From positions 1 through 64,000 of the forward strand of contig JAJDAD010000114.1 in NCBI GenBank assembly GCA_029262055.1: 64,000 nt of DNA, given 5' to 3'. The number at the start of each line of letters is the position of its first letter. Within the stretch, counting starts at the first letter, position 1. This stretch comes from Candidatus Zhuqueibacterota bacterium. Its GTDB lineage: Bacteria > Zhuqueibacterota > Zhuqueibacteria > Oceanimicrobiales > Oceanimicrobiaceae. Positions 59,540 through 64,000 of the stretch are shown piece by piece. Below the pieces are notes generated by a model. The model had not been told where the DNA came from. It did not search any database and was given only the letters and a program-made list of their open reading frames with translations. The position numbers and the translations under genes are program-made.

Positions 59540-60402
59540 ATGCAGTGACTCATCCGATGGAGGACATCCTGCGCATGGACCGGATGCCGCACATCTGGTG
59601 TCCGGGCTGCGGTATCGGTACGGCGGTAACGGCTTTTGCCATGGCCCTGCAGAAAGCCGAGATATGTCTCGACAAGACCGCCGTGGTTTCCGGCATCGGC
59701 TGCTCCGGACGCGTTGCCGGATATGTGAAGCTGGATTCGTTTCACACCACGCACGGTCGTGCCATCCCCTTTGCCACAGGCCTTAAGTTAGCAAACCCGG
59801 AACTGACGGTGGTGGTCATCAGCGGAGACGGCGACCTGATCGCCATCGGCGGTAATCATTTCATTCATGCCGCCCGGCGCAATGTGGACATCAAAGTGTT
59901 TTGCATCAACAACTTCAACTATGCCATGACCGGTGGACAATTGGCGCCCACCACTCCGGAACCGGCGACCACAACGACTTCTCCCTATGGCGCTTTCGAG
60001 CACCCTTTCAATCTACCGTTTCTCGCCGAAAGCAGCGGCGCCGTCTATGTGGCGCGCTGGACGGCCCTGCACATCCGGCGGCTTACAAAATCCATGACCG
60101 AGGCGCTGAGCAAGAAAGGTTTTTCTTTTGTCGAGATCATTGCGCCGTGCCCCACCCTCTATTCACGCAGAAATCGCCTGGGTGATGGACTGGACGAACT
60201 GAAATACTACCACGACAACAGTGTTATTAAGCACGGTTTGGACACGCGCGAGCTCGACATTGGTTATCGTAAGGAAATCGTCATGGGTAAATTTGTCGAT
60301 AAGGATCGACCGACTTTTATCGAGGCATTGAATGACCGTTTCACACAGGTATTCGGAGACAAATACGAACAATACGGACCACAAAATGCGAACGGAAATT
60401 AG
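59536..60402 (+). CDS. korB: 2-oxoacid:ferredoxin oxidoreductase beta subunit (TPP-binding)
   Basis: 288 residues. WCPGCGIGTAVTAF near the start, then the TPP-Mg motif GDGDLIAIGGNHFIHAARRN with NNFNYAMTGGQ. The ATG overlaps the korA stop (ATGA) with GGAGG 8 bases upstream. Standard length for the KorB family. Confidence 0.93.
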   Translation: MNAVTHPMEDILRMDRMPHIWCPGCGIGTAVTAFAMALQKAEICLDKTAVVSGIGCSGRVAGYVKLDSFHTTHGRAIPFATGLKLANPELTVVVISGDGDLIAIGGNHFIHAARRNVDIKVFCINNFNYAMTGGQLAPTTPEPATTTTSPYGAFEHPFNLPFLAESSGAVYVARWTALHIRRLTKSMTEALSKKGFSFVEIIAPCPTLYSRRNRLGDGLDELKYYHDNSVIKHGLDTRELDIGYRKEIVMGKFVDKDRPTFIEALNDRFTQVFGDKYEQYGPQNANGN

Positions 60403-60970
60403 ATTTTCTGGACTTGGCGGACAGGGCATAATTTTGTCCGGAATTATAGCCGGCAAGGCTGCCTCTTTGTTTGATCACAAACACGCCACCATGACACAGA
60501 GCTTCGGGCCGGAGGCGAGAGGTAGCGCGTGCAGCGCCCAACTCATCGTGTCCGACGAACCGGTTTTTTACCCCTACATAACAAAGACCCATGTGCTGGT
60601 GTCCATGTCGCAAGATGCGTGTGACAAGTTTCTGCCGGACCTGATTGCGGGCGGCACATTGCTGGTGGACGAAGATCTGGTCAACCTGCGGTCCCGCAGC
60701 GGGTCATTCAAGATGTTCGAAGTGCCGGCCACACGCTATGCCGAAGAGCTGGGCAACCGCATCCTGGGCAACCTGGTCATGCTAGGATACTTCTCCGCGA
60801 TTACGCGCACCGTTTCGCCGGAGTCTTTCAAGAAAGCTATCCCGGGATCCGTGCCGCAACGTTACCTCGACCTCAACATTCACGCCTTTGACCGGGGGTT
60901 TGAACATGGGATCAGCCAGGGCAAACAGAAAAAGAACAAGAAGAGCGCAAAAGTTATCGAGGAGCGCTGA
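60386..60970 (+). CDS. korC: 2-oxoacid:ferredoxin oxidoreductase gamma subunit
   Basis: 194 residues: FSGLGGQGIILSGIIAGKAA and QSFGPEARGSACSAQLIVSD are the hallmark of the gamma domain, and the Lys-rich end (KQKKNKKSAKVIEER) is an unusual tail. Starts inside the end of korB (17-base overlap), so the subunits are made together. Confidence 0.92.
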   Translation: MRTEIRFSGLGGQGIILSGIIAGKAASLFDHKHATMTQSFGPEARGSACSAQLIVSDEPVFYPYITKTHVLVSMSQDACDKFLPDLIAGGTLLVDEDLVNLRSRSGSFKMFEVPATRYAEELGNRILGNLVMLGYFSAITRTVSPESFKKAIPGSVPQRYLDLNIHAFDRGFEHGISQGKQKKNKKSAKVIEER

Positions 60971-60972
60971 AC

Positions 60973-63312
60973 ATGCATAACCTTGAAGAAATGATGGGTG
61001 AAAATATAGACCTCACACTGACATTTCGCGATGCTGACAGCAGCTATCAGGTTAACCGCATCCATCCATCGCCCTGCATGACGGCCTGTCCTGCCGGCGT
61101 CAATGTCAAGTCTTACGTATCTCTCATTTCGTCAGGCCGCTTCGCGCAGGCGCTTGCGGTCGTAAAGGAAAAAAACCCGTTCCCCGGCATTTGTGGCCGG
61201 GTTTGCCCCCATCCTTGCGAAGAACATTGCACGCGGGGCGAAGTGGACGCACCCCTAGCCATCGCCTCCTTGAAGCGGTTTGTCGCGGACTACGAACTGC
61301 GCAACCCAACCGAAAATCCCGGGCCACTACCCCGAAGCAGAGATGAGAAAATAGCTGTTGTCGGTTCCGGCCCTGCCGGTCTCACTGTTGCCAACGATTT
61401 AATCAGAAAGGGCTTTGGCGTAACCGTGTTCGAGCAGTTGCCACAGGCCGGTGGCATGATGCTGGCCGGAATTCCGAGCTATCGCCTGCCGCGTGACATT
61501 ATTCGCGTAGAAGTTGAGGCAATCGAACGTCTAGGCGTCAAGATTAAAACCAACACAAGAATCGCCGGGCCGGCAGCCATCGACAAGCTGTTTGAGAAAG
61601 GGTTCAGCGCGGTTTTTCTTGGGATAGGCGCCCACCGGGGCAGGAAACTCGCCATTGCCGGCGAAAGCAAGTACGAAGGTTTCCACGATGCAATCTCCTT
61701 TTTGCACAGTGTCAATCTTGGCAAGCCCCTGCAACCGGGCAAGAGAGTCATCGTGGTCGGCGGCGGCAGCTCTGCCTTCGACTCCGCCCGCACGGCGATA
61801 CGTTTGGGAAGCCAGGAAATCACTATCCTCTATCGTCGAACCCGGCAGGAGATGCCGGCCACCGCTGAGGAAATTGCAGTTGCCGAACCGGAAGGGATTA
61901 AACTGCACTATCTGGCGGCGCCTGTCAAGATCCTCGGTAAGAAGGGCAAAGTCTCGGGCATGACGTGCATTGGGATGGAATTGGCTGAACCAGATGAGAG
62001 CGGGCGCCGCAGACCCGTGCCCATCGCAGGCTCAGAATTCACTTTGAAGGCTGACACGATTATCTCGGCCATCAGCCAGGAGCCCGATCTGTCGTTCCTG
62101 CCGGATGACCACGGGTTCAAGATTTCAAAATGGCAGACTTTCAAAGCAGATGCCGGCACGTTGTTGACAACCCGTCCCGGTGTTTTTGTCGGCGGAGACG
62201 CCTACAGCGGACCAGCCACGATAATCGACGCCATAGCAACTGGGCACGTGGCAGCACAATCAATAGAGCGCTATTTGAACAAGGAGCCCCTGGAGCAGGA
62301 CTGCGACCGAGCTCTGCCAGCGGAAACCGAGATTAAAGCAGATCTAAGTCAATATGAAAAATCCAGACGCACAGCGCAAACGCAGCTGGCCATGTCCAAA
62401 ATCACCGGCAATTTCGAAGAAGTTGAATTGGGGTATGATGAAGCTGCCGCCATCGCCGAGGCAAGCCGGTGTCTGCGCTGCGGGCCGTGTGAAGAATGCT
62501 TCCTCTGCGTGCCGGAATGCGGTAAGCGTCTACATGTGTTGATTGCGGCAAACGGTGCCGGCGCACAGTTCTTGCGGTATCCGATTGGATTTGATGCTCC
62601 GCAGACGGGCCATGGCACGGTCGCCGCTGCCCTGCGTTCCAGCTCCAACACGATTGATTCCGTACAGATATCACCGCTCACCTGCTATGTCAATGCGGAC
62701 CTCTGCCGGGGCTGTGGCGAATGTACGACGGTTTGCGAATACTCAGCGCCGGCACTGTCGCCCAAGGATAGCGGGCTTTTTGTTTCGAGAATCGACGAAA
62801 ACATTTGCAAAGGTTGCGGTACATGCGTTACGGTTTGTCCTTCCAGCGCGATCGAACAGAGGTATTTTACTCAGGAACGCTTTTTGGACAAACTCATGAA
62901 GATGGATCCAACCCGGAAAAACGTCGTGACTTTCACCTGCTCGTGGTACGGATCTCATTTAAACCGGTCCTCGTTCACGCACCTGACTCACCAGGATTAC
63001 AACCTGTTGTTCCAGAGCGTCGCCTGCTCCGGCAGAATTGAACCGGCATTGATTCTAAACGCATTTGAACACGGCGCTGAGGGCGTACTGGTGGTCGGCT
63101 GTGGCATGGGCGCCTGCCATTATGGTTTCGGAAACAAGCATGCTGAAGAACACTTCGGGACCGTACGGAATTTGCTGAACGTCCTTGGCTTCTCTGCGGA
63201 GAAATTTCAATGGGCCTGGACCGGGGCAGAACAAAGCGGGGATGTGGTGGAGGCCGTTGATGTTTCCCTGAACAGCATCCAGGGAAACAAGACCTGTGAG
63301 GAATCCACGTGA
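60973..63312 (+). CDS. Fused FAD/NAD(P) oxidoreductase (GltD/NfnB-like), ferredoxins and FlpD/MvhD-like domain
   Basis: 779 residues. N-terminal Fe-S region (Cys35, 39, 74, 78, 82, 86), FAD loop VGSGPAGLTVANDL (about 130), NAD(P) loop VGGGSSAFDSA (about 260) and GVFVGGDAYSGPATIIDAIA: a GltD small-subunit type. Then a Cys cluster around 495-515, two [4Fe-4S] motifs (CRGCGECTTVCEYS, about 578; CKGCGTCVTVCPS, about 613), and a FlpD/MvhD-type domain (652-760) with ACSGRIEPALILNAFEHGAE and GCGMGACHYGFGN. In hydrogenase-heterodisulfide complexes FlpD carries electrons. The chain suits electron transfer between ferredoxin and NAD(P)H with KOR. The first FlpD CxxC reads CSWY. Confidence 0.88.
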   Translation: MHNLEEMMGENIDLTLTFRDADSSYQVNRIHPSPCMTACPAGVNVKSYVSLISSGRFAQALAVVKEKNPFPGICGRVCPHPCEEHCTRGEVDAPLAIASLKRFVADYELRNPTENPGPLPRSRDEKIAVVGSGPAGLTVANDLIRKGFGVTVFEQLPQAGGMMLAGIPSYRLPRDIIRVEVEAIERLGVKIKTNTRIAGPAAIDKLFEKGFSAVFLGIGAHRGRKLAIAGESKYEGFHDAISFLHSVNLGKPLQPGKRVIVVGGGSSAFDSARTAIRLGSQEITILYRRTRQEMPATAEEIAVAEPEGIKLHYLAAPVKILGKKGKVSGMTCIGMELAEPDESGRRRPVPIAGSEFTLKADTIISAISQEPDLSFLPDDHGFKISKWQTFKADAGTLLTTRPGVFVGGDAYSGPATIIDAIATGHVAAQSIERYLNKEPLEQDCDRALPAETEIKADLSQYEKSRRTAQTQLAMSKITGNFEEVELGYDEAAAIAEASRCLRCGPCEECFLCVPECGKRLHVLIAANGAGAQFLRYPIGFDAPQTGHGTVAAALRSSSNTIDSVQISPLTCYVNADLCRGCGECTTVCEYSAPALSPKDSGLFVSRIDENICKGCGTCVTVCPSSAIEQRYFTQERFLDKLMKMDPTRKNVVTFTCSWYGSHLNRSSFTHLTHQDYNLLFQSVACSGRIEPALILNAFEHGAEGVLVVGCGMGACHYGFGNKHAEEHFGTVRNLLNVLGFSAEKFQWAWTGAEQSGDVVEAVDVSLNSIQGNKTCEEST

Positions 63313-63370
63313 TCTGTACGATGCGATGTGTGCTGAATCGTCCACGTCGCACCAGATTGGAGGGAATGTC

Positions 63371-63535
63371 ATGTCAACCTATGAGTACAAATGCCGGCAG
63401 TGTGGCCATGAATTTGAACAAGTCATGACCATCGAGCAGCATGAAAAGTTCGGACCACAATGCCCAAAGTGTGATAGCAAAAAGGTCGAGTCTGTATTCA
63501 GCACCTTCTTTGCCAAGACCGACAGTAAAGCCTAA
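63371..63535 (+). CDS. FmdB-type small zinc ribbon protein
   Basis: 54 residues: TYEYKCRQCGHEFEQVMTIE and CPKCDSKK form a CxxC...CxxC zinc ribbon of the FmdB family, whose function is unknown. GGAGGGAATGTC precedes the ATG at 63371. It begins 59 bases after the fusion gene and belongs to the kor transcript by spacing and strand. Confidence 0.82.
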   Translation: MSTYEYKCRQCGHEFEQVMTIEQHEKFGPQCPKCDSKKVESVFSTFFAKTDSKA

Positions 63536-63575
63536 GTTTGGAATAAGGCCTTTTGCGTGGCCAAAGGATTCTTCA

Positions 63576-63899
63576 ATGGATTACCTGGAAGCCATTCGAC
63601 AACGTGTATGCCCGATCTGTACGGCGGGGATTGTCCACCGTGACGATCAGTTCTTCCGCTGCGGGCTGACCCCGGGTCGAACCTGTCCAGTGGAGAGACA
63701 CCTGCCAGAGATCCTTGAGGTCATGGACTCAATGGACAGTCCCTGGATGGACGATTATGTTACGCGTCTGCGGGAGAGAGTGTGCTCAAAACAGGAACAA
63801 ACTGAGGAGAGTAGCGGTGACTTCTACTTAAAAGGAGAATGCACACTCGATACTTATTTCATGCTGATCGCCGAGGCTGTTGAGGAAGTGAAGGGTTAG
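63576..63899 (+). CDS. Small Cys-rich protein of unknown function at the end of the kor operon
   Basis: 107 residues: Cys12 and Cys15 (CPIC), Cys29, Cys37, Cys70 and one near 93. The CPIC-x13-C-x7-C pattern could hold zinc or an Fe-S cluster. The rest is acidic and helical (LPEILEVMDSMDSPWMDDY). AAAGGA before ATG 63576. Not a family I recognise; its position after redox genes suggests an accessory role. Confidence 0.65.
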   Translation: MDYLEAIRQRVCPICTAGIVHRDDQFFRCGLTPGRTCPVERHLPEILEVMDSMDSPWMDDYVTRLRERVCSKQEQTEESSGDFYLKGECTLDTYFMLIAEAVEEVKG

Positions 63900-63907
63900 T
63901 TACCGGT

Positions 63908-63942
63908 GCCTCGCAACGCCCCATAAATCCAGTTTGCGAGGC
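63908..63942 (+). repeat. 9-bp inverted repeat between operon genes
   Basis: GCCTCGCAA (63908-63916) and TTGCGAGGC (63934-63942) with a 17-base loop. No T run. It lies in the 82-base gap before the next start, so it may affect mRNA processing or expression of the following gene. Confidence 0.5.
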
Positions 63943-63981
63943 GGCGGATTATCACTGGATGTGAGTGAATAGGAGACAATA

Positions 63982-64000
63982 ATGGAAAACACAGTAACCA
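63982..64000 (+). CDS. Start of a further gene cut by the window edge
   Basis: ATG at 63982 with AGGAG 7 bases upstream opens a frame MENTVT that runs off the window. The ribosome-binding site and its place in the same-strand series make a seventh kor-operon gene likely; product unknown. Confidence 0.5.

Overview
The window (64 kb, moderately GC-rich by eye) is chromosomal DNA of a Gram-negative bacterium, probably of the Fibrobacteres-Chlorobi-Bacteroidetes group and perhaps a Calditrichota/KSB1/Ignavibacteria-like lineage. Grounds: two secreted proteins end in the QNYPNPFNP type of T9SS C-terminal sorting domain, there are many lipoprotein signals, a Bacteroidetes-style NagB-PIG-L fusion, a bacterial sphingolipid gene set, an OPX export lipoprotein and a ferredoxin-dependent 2-oxoacid oxidoreductase. 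The lineage is an inference. No rRNA, tRNA, CRISPR array, transposase or phage gene was seen.

Layout. 1-2.2 kb: cysteine desulfurase and MnmA, overlapping by ATGA (tRNA thiolation). 2.4-7.6 kb: a Tat-exported phosphodiesterase, an ACE-like M2 peptidase lipoprotein and an exported protein with a winged-helix-like domain. 7.6-11.1 kb: reductase, serine palmitoyltransferase-like enzyme and GNAT-fold acyltransferase, the three enzyme types of bacterial ceramide synthesis. 11.1-20 kb, minus strand: zinc ribbon, PtsN-like IIA, ManC, geranylgeranyl-reductase-like flavoprotein, thioredoxin, a processive GT2, a degenerate CpsD-like protein, an OPX lipoprotein and DNA polymerase IV. 20.1-26.7 kb: STAS protein, then a minus-strand acyl-CoA operon (LeuD-like, thiolase, 3-hydroxyacyl-CoA dehydrogenase, crotonase, LeuA-like synthase, DUF5658) interrupted by an AT-rich lipoprotein gene and structured repeats. 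27-31.6 kb: MoaC, a second AT-rich lipoprotein, YbdK, a DEAD-box helicase. 31.9-40.8 kb: signalling genes including a 1583-residue hybrid kinase with eight PAS modules, a radical SAM protein and small genes. 40.8-50.5 kb: amino-sugar catabolism (ROK repressor, ROK kinase, NagB-PIG-L, GH20) flanked by a DUF1028 protein and an M20 peptidase. 50.7-56.7 kb: two T9SS-sorted glycosidase-like proteins, a lipoprotein, a membrane LytTR regulator and a NYN/LOTUS protein. 57-64 kb, plus strand: a structured leader, a GNAT, then korDABC followed by a GltD-ferredoxin-FlpD fusion and two small Cys-rich proteins.

How they work together: the ceramide set, ManC/GT2/OPX genes and T9SS proteins all concern the envelope and cell surface. 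The nag genes process imported or recycled amino sugars. The thiolase operon and the kor operon handle acyl-CoA and 2-oxoacid carbon; the fusion protein after korC is a plausible link between reduced ferredoxin and NAD(P)H.
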